In this document: positions 1 through 8,641 of the stretch, piece by piece
How positions within the stretch are numbered: position 1 is the first letter of the stretch
Layout of the letters: each line of letters opens with the position of its first letter
Assembly: GCA_017467965.1 (NCBI GenBank)
Contig: JAFUJZ010000021.1
Coordinates: 1-28,612 of the forward strand
Source of the DNA: Clostridia bacterium
GTDB lineage: Bacteria > Bacillota_A > Clostridia > UMGS1883
DNA length: 28,612 nt
Direction of reading: 5' to 3'
The notes under the pieces: generated by a model
Database searches by the model: none
Told to the model about the DNA's origin: nothing
Seen by the model: the letters and a program-made list of their open reading frames with translations, nothing else
Made by a program: the position numbers and the translations under genes

Positions 1-865
1 AAAATAACAGCTGCCCTTGTTGATGTAGTATCAACCACAGGGTTTTTGGAAATTATTATAAATCTTGTGGAGTTCTGCTTGCCGGAATTAATACTGGGCG
101 CGAGCACGTCAAGGTCATAAAGCTTAGCCGCACGCTGTGATGCAATCGCCGCCTTTGTAAAATCTCCACTTTCGCTTACGGTTTTTGCGCCAACGGCTGT
201 ATTGACAACGCTGTTAAGATTCCAGTCCTTATCCTTGAGATATTCCTTACACTGGAAAAATCCCTGCTCGTGGGAATACACGTCCTTGATATCTTCAAGT
301 GTTGCACCGCGCTTTGCCAAAAGATTGTGTTCAACCTTGATGCTTGTTTCTCCGATTATATACACGGGGAATTTTGCAAGCATGTCAACAACATCGGTAA
401 TACTGCCTGTGGTGGAGTTTTCCAGCGGGATAACACCATATTCACATCTGCCCGCTGTTACCTCTTCAAAAACATTTTCAAAGGTTTTTACGTTATATAT
501 ATTCTCTCCGAAAATTTTAGATGCCGCTATAGAACCGTAGCCGCCGTCAACACCCTGATATGCACATCTGCCTGTAAGGTTGTCTCTCATCTGATGCGAA
601 TCGATAAGCTTTTGCTGTACAGACCTTGAAAGTGCCATAACCTTTATAAAGAACTCTTCCACTACATGCTCGTATTCGGGATTTGTCACCTTGTCCATAC
701 GGCTGGCAAGCACCTTTTTTTCGCGCTTTTCGTCAAGGACCTGTAATCCTTCGCGGAGCTTGACAGTACCGATGTGCTTTGCCACATCCATTCTTTTTTC
801 CATAAGCGTAATAAGCTCTGTATCTATTTTGTCAATTTGACCTCTATAATATTCAAGATTTTCCA
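1..865 (-). CDS. pheA: Bifunctional chorismate mutase / prephenate dehydratase (P-protein), partial at left edge
   Basis: This gene converts chorismate to prephenate and then to phenylpyruvate, the committed branch of phenylalanine synthesis, in the cytoplasm. It reads open for 288 codons from ATG at 865 to the window edge with no stop. Residues 1 to about 85 form a helical AroQ-type chorismate mutase domain (starts MENLEYYRGQIDKIDTELI). The prephenate dehydratase domain follows, with VIPLENSTTGS, the Glu-His-Asn block IKVEHNLL and the signature NSTRFIIIS near residues 267-275. The C-terminal ACT regulatory domain that normally binds phenylalanine would lie outside the window. It is the last visible gene of the aroB-aroA-aroC-pheA operon, 15 bp after the aroC stop, and has only a weak purine-rich ribosome binding site. 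The family call is secure. Feedback control through ACT is inferred, not seen. Confidence 0.95.
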
Positions 866-880
866 TTATTTTTCACTCTT

Positions 881-1969
881 TCAGAAATACTTATTCTCAA
901 CCAAATAATCAAAAGCACATAATGCAGCACAGGCATCAATAACGCTTACGGCACGGACGCATATGCAGGCGTCGTGTCTGCCTACAACAATGAGCTTTTC
1001 GTTAGTCTTTGTGATAAAGTTTACTGTGTCCTGCTCACGGGATATGGACGCTGTAGGCTTTATTGCAGTGCGGAAAACTATGGGCATGCCGTTTGTTATA
1101 CCGCCGTTTATGCCGCCGTCATGGTTGGTTTTTGTGTATATATTTTCTCCGTCTGTGAAAAGGGGGTCATTAGCTTCACTTCCGCACATTTTTGTCACGT
1201 TAAAGCCTTCGCCGAACTCAAGACCCTTTACAGCAGGCACCGAGAAAATAAGCGACGAAAGACGCGATTCAAAAGCGTCAAAAATAGGATTGCCGATGCC
1301 TTTTTCCATGTTGATTATTGCACATTCAATTACACCGCCTGCACTGTCGAGCTCGCTCTTTAAGCTGAGTACTCTCTCCTCCATTGCCTTTCCTGCATCA
1401 GATGAAACAGTAGGTATAATCATTTCTTTAAGCTCGCGTGCTTTTTCATAGGTCATATCATTAAGATTCCAAGCATCATCTTCAATATCCATGATGCTCT
1501 TTATCCTCGAAACCGTGTAAATACCCTTTTGGCGGAGTGCGCATTTAGCTATTGCACCCGCAAAAACAAGAGGTGCTGTAAGTCTGCCGGAAAAATGTCC
1601 GCCGCCACGGTGGTCGTTAAAACCGTTATATCTCAAAAAGCCTGTATAATCCGCATGTGACGGACGTGCAGTTGTTTTTAAGTTATCATAATCCTTTGAA
1701 TGTTGGTCAGAGTTATAAATAACAAAGCCAAGAGGCGTACCTGTTGTTTTGCCGTTTACAACACCCGACAAAATCTCGGGGATATCGGGTTCTTTTCTTG
1801 CTGTTGCCAACGCCGAAGAACCTGTCTGACGTCTTTTTAACTCAAAGGCAATCTCTTCCATATCTATTTCAATCCCCGGCGGAAGATTGTCAATAACTCC
1901 GCCGATTGCTCTCGAATGACTTTCGCCGAAAATCGAAAGCTTTATTGTATTACCCCATATTGAGCTCAT
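881..1969 (-). CDS. aroC: Chorismate synthase
   Basis: AroC makes chorismate from 5-enolpyruvylshikimate-3-phosphate using reduced FMN, the last step of the shikimate pathway. The 362-residue length is normal for the family. Signatures include the N-terminal WGNTIKLSIFGESHSRAIG motif, the RPSHADYTGFLRY region, HRGGGHFSGRLTAPLVFAGA, and NHDGGINGGITNGMPI toward the C-terminus, with basic and histidine residues at the expected FMN and substrate positions. The first 20 bp overlap the end of aroA (stop at 1950), which suggests translational coupling, and pheA starts 15 bp after its stop. No separate flavin reductase domain is present, so it should be the monofunctional type that depends on flavin reduced elsewhere, as expected in an anaerobe. 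Confidence 0.97.
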   Translation of the reverse strand: MSSIWGNTIKLSIFGESHSRAIGGVIDNLPPGIEIDMEEIAFELKRRQTGSSALATARKEPDIPEILSGVVNGKTTGTPLGFVIYNSDQHSKDYDNLKTTARPSHADYTGFLRYNGFNDHRGGGHFSGRLTAPLVFAGAIAKCALRQKGIYTVSRIKSIMDIEDDAWNLNDMTYEKARELKEMIIPTVSSDAGKAMEERVLSLKSELDSAGGVIECAIINMEKGIGNPIFDAFESRLSSLIFSVPAVKGLEFGEGFNVTKMCGSEANDPLFTDGENIYTKTNHDGGINGGITNGMPIVFRTAIKPTASISREQDTVNFITKTNEKLIVVGRHDACICVRAVSVIDACAALCAFDYLVENKYF

Positions 1970-3137
1970 TTATATTTCCTCCCAATACTTTAAATCTTTC
2001 CCAGAAATCGGGCATGCTCTTGTTTACGGCTTCTGCACCGTGTATTATAACATCCGATGTGCAGTAAGGCGAGATTGTTGCTATCGCCATGACAATTCTG
2101 TGGTCGTTATGGCTCTTACACTGTCCGCCTGTGAGCTTTTCTTTTCCATGTATGATAAGATAGTCTTCGCCTTCCTCGATATCAGCACCAAGTGCCCTCA
2201 GTTCTTCCGTTACAGCACGAAGGCGGTCGGATTCTTTTATTCTAAGCCTTGCCGCGTTCACAATCCTGCCTTCGCCCTCTGTTACAGCCATAACAGCGGC
2301 TAATACGGGCACGCAGTCTGGTATCTGGCTTACGTCAACGGTGATATTTCTTGTCGCTTTGCCGGTTGTAACATAGCCGCATTCAATATCTTCAATCACC
2401 ATGCCCATTTTGCGGTACACGTCAACAATTTCCTTATCTCCCTGAAGAGACTGTTTGTCAAGCCCCGTAAGATTGACATCACCCATTGCAAGGAAAAACG
2501 CCGCCTGAGAGTAGTCACCCTCAACAGTGTAGGTGTTTGGCTGATATTTCTGATTGCCTTTTATTATGTAGCAATTGTCTTTACTTAAAACCTCTACTCC
2601 GAATTTACCCAGCACGTCAATTGTCATGTCAACATAGGCACGGCTTTCAAGCTTTGTAGTGATTTGGATAACGCTGTCTTCCTTTAAAAGAGGAAGTGCA
2701 AAAAGTAACCCCGTTATAAACTGGCTTGATACATCGCCCCTTAATTTGTATACTCCGCCTGTAAGAGTGCCTTTTGCATACAGAGTATCGTTTTCAAGCT
2801 TATATTCAATACCCTTCTCGCGGAAAATATTGAAATAATCATCCAAAGGACGCTCCATAAGCCTCTTTGAACCGGAAATTTCAACCTCGCCGTTTATAGC
2901 CAGTGCAAGGGGTATCATAAACCTAAGCGTTGACCCGGATTCGTTTGCAAAAAGAGGTGATTTCTTTTTTATTGCATCAAGACATTCCCTTGTGGCTTTT
3001 GTGTCGGCAGAATCGCCAACACCTATTGCCTCACCCTCACCTAATGCCGCAGCGATAAGCCCACGGTGAGAATAGCTCTTTGAGGGGGGAATTTCCATAT
3101 TACCCGAAAGTTTATTTGGTGTGATTTTTATATCCAT
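1950..3137 (-). CDS. aroA: 3-Phosphoshikimate 1-carboxyvinyltransferase (EPSP synthase)
   Basis: AroA transfers the enolpyruvyl group of phosphoenolpyruvate to shikimate-3-phosphate. At 395 residues it is slightly shorter than the usual 420-430. Seen motifs are the N-terminal PPSKSYSHRGLIAAAL loop (the basic phosphate-binding segment), SGSTLRFMIPLA, GDYSQAAFFLA, the catalytic-region IKESDRLRAVTEELRALGAD, and HNDHRIVMAIA near the C-terminus. It starts 4 bp after the aroB stop and its end overlaps aroC, so the operon is tightly packed. The early loop reads GSTLRFMIP without the usual NAGTA/NSGT form; whether this affects glyphosate sensitivity cannot be told from sequence alone. Confidence 0.97.
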   Translation of the reverse strand: MDIKITPNKLSGNMEIPPSKSYSHRGLIAAALGEGEAIGVGDSADTKATRECLDAIKKKSPLFANESGSTLRFMIPLALAINGEVEISGSKRLMERPLDDYFNIFREKGIEYKLENDTLYAKGTLTGGVYKLRGDVSSQFITGLLFALPLLKEDSVIQITTKLESRAYVDMTIDVLGKFGVEVLSKDNCYIIKGNQKYQPNTYTVEGDYSQAAFFLAMGDVNLTGLDKQSLQGDKEIVDVYRKMGMVIEDIECGYVTTGKATRNITVDVSQIPDCVPVLAAVMAVTEGEGRIVNAARLRIKESDRLRAVTEELRALGADIEEGEDYLIIHGKEKLTGGQCKSHNDHRIVMAIATISPYCTSDVIIHGAEAVNKSMPDFWERFKVLGGNINELNMG

Positions 3138-3141
3138 AATT

Positions 3142-4182
3142 TCATCTCGCTATTTCGGAAAGTTTATTTACGTCAACCTTTTCATAGTAGCTGTCGCCCA
3201 TGCTCTTAACAAGCACTATGCTTATCTTGTTACCGCTTCGCTTTTTGTCGTGCATTGCCGCGCCTGTCATTTTGTCAAGGTCTTCAATATATGTGGGAAG
3301 GTCATATTTTTCACAAAGGGCTTTTATTTTATCATAAGTACCCTTTTCGGTTATGCCTTCGTTTTCACTCCAGCGTGTTATTGCACACATGCCTATAGCC
3401 ACTGCCGCACCGTGAGAATATGTGCCGTAACCTGTGTAGTTTTCAACAGCATGACCGAGAGTGTGCCCAAAATTAAGAAGCATTCTCTCTCCCTTGTCAA
3501 GCTCGTCGTTTTCTACTATCTGTGCCTTTATGCTACAACAAGTTTTGATAACCTCTTCGATTTCAAAATTGCCCTCTAAAAGCCTGTCAGAAAGATTTTT
3601 GTCACGGATTGCGCCGTACTTTATCACCTCTGCCATACCGCAGGCTACCTCACGGGGAGGAAGAGTTGAAAGAGTATTTGTATCAATCAGAACCATTTTA
3701 GGCTGATAAAAACTGCCCACAAGATTTTTACCCTCGGGGATGTTGACAGCTGTTTTGCCGCCTACTGATGAATCCACCTGAGAAAGAAGCGTTGTAGGCA
3801 TCTGAATAAGCGTTACCCCGCGGAGCACAACAGATGCACAAAAAGCCGTAAGGTCGCCGATAACACCGCCGCCGAGTGCAATAATAACATCACTGCGGGT
3901 AAAATCGTGACGGATGATTTCACGGCTCAAATATTCAAGATTAGAAAAGCTTTTTGCCTCTTCGCCCGCCTTTACAACAAGACTGAACACATCACCGCCT
4001 GCACCCTTTACACTATTTTCAACCTGTTTGCCGTACAAGGGAAAAACATTGCTGTCAGATACAATGCAGACTTTCTTCCCGTCAGTAAAGCCCTTTAACA
4101 AATCCACGGCATTGTCAAAAAGCCCTTTTCCTATATATATGTCATATTCTCTTTTCGGAATATTAACTCTAAGCGATAACAT
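3142..4182 (-). CDS. aroB: 3-Dehydroquinate synthase
   Basis: AroB cyclises 3-deoxy-D-arabino-heptulosonate-7-phosphate to 3-dehydroquinate using NAD and a divalent metal, the second step of the shikimate pathway. Signatures are the NAD-binding block ALGGGVIGDLTAFCASV, the PTTLLSQVDSSVGGKTAVN block with substrate-binding residues, the metal-binding Glu in ACGMAEVIKYG, and the metal-binding histidines in LNFGHTLGHAVENY and YSHGAAVAIG. The frame extends to a GTG at 4191, but the GTG sits directly against the purine-rich stretch. ATG at 4182 is better spaced from AGAAGAG and gives about 346 residues, so it is preferred. First gene of the operon, 40 bp downstream of a strong promoter whose -10 box is at 4222-4227. 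aroK and aroE are not in the window. Confidence 0.95.
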   Translation of the reverse strand: MLSLRVNIPKREYDIYIGKGLFDNAVDLLKGFTDGKKVCIVSDSNVFPLYGKQVENSVKGAGGDVFSLVVKAGEEAKSFSNLEYLSREIIRHDFTRSDVIIALGGGVIGDLTAFCASVVLRGVTLIQMPTTLLSQVDSSVGGKTAVNIPEGKNLVGSFYQPKMVLIDTNTLSTLPPREVACGMAEVIKYGAIRDKNLSDRLLEGNFEIEEVIKTCCSIKAQIVENDELDKGERMLLNFGHTLGHAVENYTGYGTYSHGAAVAIGMCAITRWSENEGITEKGTYDKIKALCEKYDLPTYIEDLDKMTGAAMHDKKRSGNKISIVLVKSMGDSYYEKVDVNKLSEIAR

Positions 4183-4221
4183 ATCTTTCACTCTTCTCTC
4201 TGAAAAATGTATATTAGAATC

Positions 4222-4250
4222 ATTATAGCACCACTGTTTTATGTTTTCAA
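4222..4250 (-). promoter_or_regulatory. Sigma-A-type promoter of the aroB-aroA-aroC-pheA operon
   Basis: On the minus strand TTGAAA (4250-4245) and a perfect TATAAT (4227-4222) are 17 bp apart. The predicted start lies near 4215, about 33 nt before the aroB ATG. It lies back to back with the DUF554 promoter on the other strand. Confidence 0.8.
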
Positions 4251-4268
4251 GTTTTTTGCAAATTTACC

Positions 4269-4296
4269 TTGAAATTTCGGCATTATATGATACAAT
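4269..4296 (+). promoter_or_regulatory. Sigma-A-type promoter of the DUF554-malQ unit
   Basis: TTGAAA at 4269-4274 and TACAAT at 4291-4296 are separated by 16 bp. The expected transcript start near 4303 rules out the in-frame upstream ATG at 4241 and supports translation from ATG at 4331. Confidence 0.7.
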
Positions 4297-4330
4297 ATTA
4301 TCAATATTTTTTTGGAAGGTCTTGGTTTTT

Positions 4331-5074
4331 ATGTACATCACAGGTATTGGTACAATTGTAAACGTCATCACGGTAGTTATAGGCTCTCTTTTAGGTCTTT
4401 TTTGTAAAAAGCTCATAAGTGACCGTCTTCGTGAAGGTGTAATGAGTGCTCTCGGGCTGGCCGTTTTTACGATAGGTGTTTCGGGCGTTGTCACAAACAG
4501 TATAACAGCCTTGGAAGGCGGCAAGCTTTCGAGCGAATTTACGCTTCTTATGATTTTATCCCTTGCCATAGGCTCACTTATAGGCACACTTATTGATATT
4601 GAAAAGCGTCTTGATGATATAGGACAGTTTTTCCAGCGAAAGCTTACAAAAAATCAGTCGGGCTCTACCTTTGCAGAGGCTTTTGTATCGGCATCGCTTC
4701 TTTTCTGTGTGGGCAGTATGGCAATTGTAGGCTCGCTTAATGACGGTATATCCCATGACCCTAACATCCTTTACGCAAAAAGCATCCTCGACGGCATCAT
4801 GGCTGTAGTTTTTGCTTCGACGCTCGGTGTCGGTACGCTCATGAGCTGTGTAACGTTGGTTTTGTATCAGGGCGGTATAACCTTGTGCGCATCACTCGTT
4901 GCACCTTATCTTACTGATGCGGTTATTGCTCAAATGGGATTTGTTGGCAATATTCTTATCATGGCTATAGGTCTCAACTTTGTTTATAAACCCAAGTTCA
5001 AGGTGGGCAATATGTTGCCTGCGGTATTTATTCCGTTCATATATTATATTTTAAAAGTTATTTTTAAGTTTTAA
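4331..5074 (+). CDS. DUF554 (YqgA/YdfK-like) multi-pass membrane protein
   Basis: A 247-residue integral membrane protein of the DUF554 family, whose biochemical function is not established. The start MYITGIGTIVNVITVVIGSLLGLF is the typical family N-terminus: a first membrane helix followed by a basic turn (CKKLISDRLREG). Further helices lie around ALGLAVFTIGVSGVV, LLMILSLAIGSLIGTLID, ASLLFCVGSMAIVGSL, MAVVFASTLGVGTLMSCVTLVLYQGG and the C-terminal AVFIPFIYYILKVIF. The conserved FCVGSMAIVGSLNDG stretch is present. The frame opens at an ATG at 4241, but the start at 4331 is chosen because the promoter ends at 4296 and GGAAGG lies 11 nt before it. It shares a transcript with malQ (12-bp gap); no functional link is evident from the sequence. 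Confidence 0.88.
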   Translation: MYITGIGTIVNVITVVIGSLLGLFCKKLISDRLREGVMSALGLAVFTIGVSGVVTNSITALEGGKLSSEFTLLMILSLAIGSLIGTLIDIEKRLDDIGQFFQRKLTKNQSGSTFAEAFVSASLLFCVGSMAIVGSLNDGISHDPNILYAKSILDGIMAVVFASTLGVGTLMSCVTLVLYQGGITLCASLVAPYLTDAVIAQMGFVGNILIMAIGLNFVYKPKFKVGNMLPAVFIPFIYYILKVIFKF

Positions 5075-5086
5075 GGAGTTTTACAT

Positions 5087-6595
5087 ATGTTTAACCGTTC
5101 TTCGGGTGTTTTAGCCCATATTTCCTCAATTCCGGGCAAATACGGCATCGGTACTTTCGGGCGTGAGGCAAGGCAGTTTGCTCAGTTCCTCCGTTCTATG
5201 GATATCCGCTCTTGGCAGGTATTGCCCCTTTGTCCCACGGACGATTACAACTCCCCCTATGCAGGCTGCAGTGCGTTTGCGGGCAATCCCTTTTTTATTG
5301 ACCCCGAAATCCTCTTTGAAGAAGGACTTCTCACAAAAGAAGAGCTTGACGGCTGTGTGGCAAGCCAGCCCTACAGTGTTGATTTCAAATTTTTGAAGGA
5401 AACACGCCTTGCAGTTTTCAAAAAGGCTTTTAACCGTTTTAAAAAGGATAACTTAGCTGTGCTTGAAAAATTTTTAAAGGAAAACCCTCACCTTGACAAC
5501 TACGCGCTTTTCACGGCACTCAAGGACAGTCACGACCTTCTCCCCTGGTGGGAATGGCCCGAGGACGAAAAGAGAAGAGACGAAAAGGCTCTTAATAAAG
5601 CACGCAAGGAGCTTTGTGACGAATATTACTTTGCACTTTTCCTGCAGTATGAATTCCACACGCAGTTTGCTTCTCTCAAAAAGGATATTAACGACTGCGG
5701 TGTATCAATTATAGGCGACATGCCCATATACCTTGCTCATGACAGTGCAGATGTGTGGGCGAACCCTCACCTTTTCTCCATTGACGAAGAAACCTGTCAG
5801 TTAAGATGCTGTGCAGGCGTTCCTCCGGATTATTTTTCAGCGGAAGGTCAGCTGTGGGGCAATCCCTTGTATGACTGGGACGCAATGAAAAAGGAGGGCT
5901 ACAAGTGGTGGATTGACCGTGCAGGCTATGCGTTCAGCCTTTATGACGCTGTGAGAATTGACCATTTCAGAGCTTTTAGTGCGTACTGGTCAGTACCCAG
6001 TGGCGAAAAAGCTACAAAGGGCAAATGGATAAAAGGCCCCGGAATGGACTTTTTTAATGCACTCAGAAAAGAATACCCCCACTCTCCCATTATCGCCGAA
6101 GACCTTGGTGATATAGATGACGATGTACGTCAATTGGTTAAGGACGCCAAATTCCCCGGAATGGGCGTAATGCAGTTTGCGTTCCTTTCCGACGGTGATA
6201 ACACACATATGCCCTACAATTATTCATCCTCTACAGTTGCCTATACGGGCACACACGACAATAACACAATCTTAGGTTGGCTTTGGGAGGCAGACGACGC
6301 CTCTCGCAAAAGGATTTGTGAATACTGTAACTTTGAGGGTGACTGGGGTATTGGCGGTCCCGATGCCCCCTGCATAAAGACAATTATTCGCACACTGTTT
6401 GAATCCTCTGCACTCCTTAGTATTGTACCCGTACAGGATTTGGTAGGCTTTGGTGCAGATACACGTATGAATACTCCCGGAAAAGCTGACGGTAACTGGG
6501 CTTTCCGCATTACTGCCGAAAGCCTCAGTCAGGTAAACGTTAACTTCTTTAAGGATATTTCAAACCGCTACAATCGTAATAACAATCTCGTATAA
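5087..6595 (+). CDS. malQ: 4-alpha-Glucanotransferase (amylomaltase, GH77)
   Basis: MalQ disproportionates maltodextrins by moving alpha-1,4-glucan segments between chains in the cytoplasm, in glycogen or starch use. The 502 residues form the compact GH77 form without an N-terminal extension. N-terminal motifs are SGVLAHISSIPGKYGIGTFG and WQVLPLCPTDDYNSPYAGCSAFAGNP. The catalytic set is visible: nucleophile Asp292 in RIDHFRAF, acid/base Glu338 in IIAEDLGDI and Asp391 in YTGTHDNNT. DMPIYLAHDSADVW and GVPPDYFSAEGQLWGNPLYDW are also typical. AAGGAG precedes the ATG with good spacing. It is second in the unit after DUF554 and ends inside a strong terminator. No other maltose or glycogen genes are nearby. 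Confidence 0.97.
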   Translation: MFNRSSGVLAHISSIPGKYGIGTFGREARQFAQFLRSMDIRSWQVLPLCPTDDYNSPYAGCSAFAGNPFFIDPEILFEEGLLTKEELDGCVASQPYSVDFKFLKETRLAVFKKAFNRFKKDNLAVLEKFLKENPHLDNYALFTALKDSHDLLPWWEWPEDEKRRDEKALNKARKELCDEYYFALFLQYEFHTQFASLKKDINDCGVSIIGDMPIYLAHDSADVWANPHLFSIDEETCQLRCCAGVPPDYFSAEGQLWGNPLYDWDAMKKEGYKWWIDRAGYAFSLYDAVRIDHFRAFSAYWSVPSGEKATKGKWIKGPGMDFFNALRKEYPHSPIIAEDLGDIDDDVRQLVKDAKFPGMGVMQFAFLSDGDNTHMPYNYSSSTVAYTGTHDNNTILGWLWEADDASRKRICEYCNFEGDWGIGGPDAPCIKTIIRTLFESSALLSIVPVQDLVGFGADTRMNTPGKADGNWAFRITAESLSQVNVNFFKDISNRYNRNNNLV

Positions 6596-6637
6596 CAATA
6601 AAAAAGGAATTGCTTTTGCAATTCCTTTTTTATTGTT
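6594..6637. terminator. Bidirectional intrinsic terminator between malQ and htpG
   Basis: A perfect 20-bp stem (6594-6613 with 6618-6637) closes a TTTT loop, with A-rich and T-rich flanks on both sides. It overlaps the stop codons of both convergent genes (malQ TAA 6593-6595, htpG TAA 6636-6638). Confidence 0.92.
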
Positions 6638-8516
6638 AAAATAATTCACTTACTAATTGAGCAAATTCCACAGCATTTTCAATGGGCATATCTGCAATTA
6701 AAAGTGACTGGGTATAGAGGATTTTACAAAGCTTCTTTGCTTTGTCTTTGTCCTCGTCGTACGCCTTGCGGAGAGCTTCAAATGCGTGGTGTTCACCGTT
6801 TAATTCAAGCACTCTTCTTGCCTTGATTGCGTTTTCCTTTTCTCCGGGAAGGCTCTTAAAGTATTTTTCCATTTCCAAAGTAATTTCGCCTTCACTTGTA
6901 AGGCACACAGGATGACTCTTAAGCTTGTGGGAAATTCGTACAAACTCAACCTCACCATCTAAAGCGTCCTTCACAAAGTCAAGAAGGTCTTTGTTTTCTT
7001 CTTCCTTCTTTTCGGTTTCCTTGATTTCATCTTCGGTTTCTAATCCCAGGTCTTTATCGTTGATGTTTTTAAATTCCTTATCCTTATAGGAGCCTAAAAT
7101 ATTTACAACGAATTCATCTACATCATCTGTAAGGTAAAGTATTCCATAGCCCTTTTCGCGTACGATTTCTGTCTGGGGCAGTGCATCGATTTTGTTAATG
7201 CTTTCGCCACGGGCAAAGTAAATATACTTTTGGCTCTCAGGCATACTTGATACGTATTCTTCCAGACTCACAAGGGAATTAGTCAAAGAGGAATGATACA
7301 ACAAAAGCTCACTGAGCATATCCTTATGCACGCCGTAATCCGATACAACACCGTACTTGAGCTGAAGTCCAAACTCTCCAAAGAAGCTTTCGTATTTTTC
7401 TCTTTCGTTTGTCATGAGCTTTTTGAGCTCTCTCTTTATTTGCTTTTCAAGATTATTTGCAATCTGCTTAAGCTGACGGTCGTGCTGTAAAATTTCTCTT
7501 GAAATATTAAGCGACAAATTGTCGGAATCTACAACACCCTTTACAAAGCGGAAATGCTCGGGAAGTAACTCCTCGCAGTTTTCCATAATCATAACGGAGG
7601 AGGTATAAAGGCTGAGACCCTTTTTATATTCCTTTGTATAATATGTCATTGGTGCTTTTTTGGGGATAAAAAGCATTGCCTTATAGTTAAGGCTTCCTTC
7701 CGCATTGATGCGGATAACCTTTAACGGGTCTTCAAAATCGTAGAAGGTTGATTTATAAAACTCGTTCACCTCTTCATCGGTTACGTCAGAGGCGTTCCTC
7801 TGCCATATAGGCGTCATGCTGTTAATAGTTTCTTCTTCAAAATACTTTTCGTCTGTACCCTCTTTTGTTTTTTCCTCTGTCATTACGATAGGATAGCGCA
7901 CATAGTCAGAGTATTTTTTAATAATACTCTTAAGTCTGTAGGGACGCAAAAAGTCGTCATATACTTCGTCCTCGGTATTTTATTTTACGTGCATTACGAT
8001 AGTTGTACCAATCTCGGGTTTTACTGCATCTCGGATTGTGTAGCCGTCAACGCCTTCACTTTCCCATGTATATGCCTCATCGCTCTTGAGTGCACGTGTT
8101 GTAACCGTTACCTTGTCCGCAATCATAAACGCACTGTAAAAGCCCACACCAAACTGACCTATAATGTCAATTTCCTTATCGTTTTTTTCTTCTTTGGACA
8201 TGTTTTCTTTAAAGCTCAAAGAACCGCTCTTTGCAATGGTGCCAAGGTTTTCTTCAAGCTCTTCACGCGTCATACCGATACCTGTGTCGCTAACTGTGAT
8301 TGTGCGGTGCTCTGTGTCAACATCAACCTTTATTTTGAAATCAGAACGGTCAAACCCCTCAAGGTTTTCGCTAAGTGCCACATAGCAACGCTTATCAATT
8401 GCGTCGGAGGCGTTGGAAATAATTTCACGGAGGAAAATTTCCTTATGTGTGTAGATTGAGTTAATCATCAAATCCAATATTCTCTTGGATTCAGTTTTAA
8501 ACTGCTTCTTTGCCAT
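6636..8516 (-). pseudogene. htpG: Hsp90 chaperone HtpG, interrupted by one in-frame stop codon
   Basis: HtpG is the bacterial Hsp90, an ATP-driven cytoplasmic chaperone. From ATG at 8516 (AAAGGA about 10 nt upstream; start [16 protein letters not shown]) the frame shows the GHKL ATPase domain: EIISNASDA, the Mg/ATP-loop DTGIGM and the lid [15 protein letters not shown]. It then meets TAA at 7982-7980, codon 179. Translation after that codon, in the same frame, continues as NTEDEVYDDFLRPYRLKSIIKKYSDY, exactly what follows in intact HtpG, and then gives the complete middle and C-terminal domains to 6636. Family proteins usually have an acidic residue here (HLKENTED), so one base change (GAA to TAA) would explain it. 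No frameshift or deletion is seen; 626 codons is normal length. The C-terminal part could restart at TTG 7949. Decay, sequencing error and readthrough all remain open. Confidence 0.9.
7980..7982 (-). other. In-frame TAA nonsense codon in htpG
   Basis: The codon lies between HVK and NTEDE, at the junction of the ATPase domain and the linker to the middle domain. The reading frame is the same on both sides: exactly ten sense codons separate it from the TTG at 7949. Other genes in the window end at TAA, so a changed genetic code is not a likely explanation. Confidence 0.9.
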
Positions 8517-8585
8517 ATATATCAAGTCCTTTCTATGAATTACATAATAATCCCTTTTTTTGAATTTTTTATGAACACAATATAT

Positions 8586-8614
8586 ATTATAAATTAATTT
8601 AGCACTCTCGTCAA
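8586..8614 (-). promoter_or_regulatory. htpG promoter
   Basis: On the minus strand TTGACG (8614-8609) and a perfect TATAAT (8591-8586) are 17 bp apart. The -35 box sits in the central spacer of the CIRCE element and the downstream CIRCE arm falls in the promoter spacer. The leader to the ATG is about 63 nt. Confidence 0.82.
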
Positions 8615-8625
8615 GAGAGTGCTAA
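8599..8625. promoter_or_regulatory. CIRCE operator (HrcA binding site)
   Basis: A perfect consensus CIRCE: TTAGCACTC, nine bases, GAGTGCTAA. The symmetry extends further into AATT-rich flanks. CIRCE is bound by the heat-shock repressor HrcA, usually upstream of groESL or dnaK operons. Here it covers the htpG promoter, so HrcA would block RNA polymerase binding. Because it follows the sigE stop by 17 bp, the hairpin might also weakly terminate sigE transcription, although no strong T-run follows it. Confidence 0.95.
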
Positions 8626-8641
8626 ATTAATTTTGTGTATT

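Noticed and set aside
4241..4330. Possible signal-like N-terminal extension of the DUF554 protein
   Set aside because: It overlaps the aroB promoter and its own promoter; the family N-terminus and a ribosome binding site fit ATG 4331.
7950..7982. Stop codon reassignment (TAA as sense) to explain the htpG stop
   Set aside because: TAA ends other genes in this window (for example malQ, the 419-residue SLH gene and the kinase-like gene), so the standard code holds.
7980..8525. Two independent genes, an ATPase-only protein and a separate Hsp90 middle/C-terminal protein
   Set aside because: Both halves lie in the same frame with conserved sequence across the stop codon, and the second half lacks an ATG and a ribosome binding site. 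One interrupted htpG explains it better.
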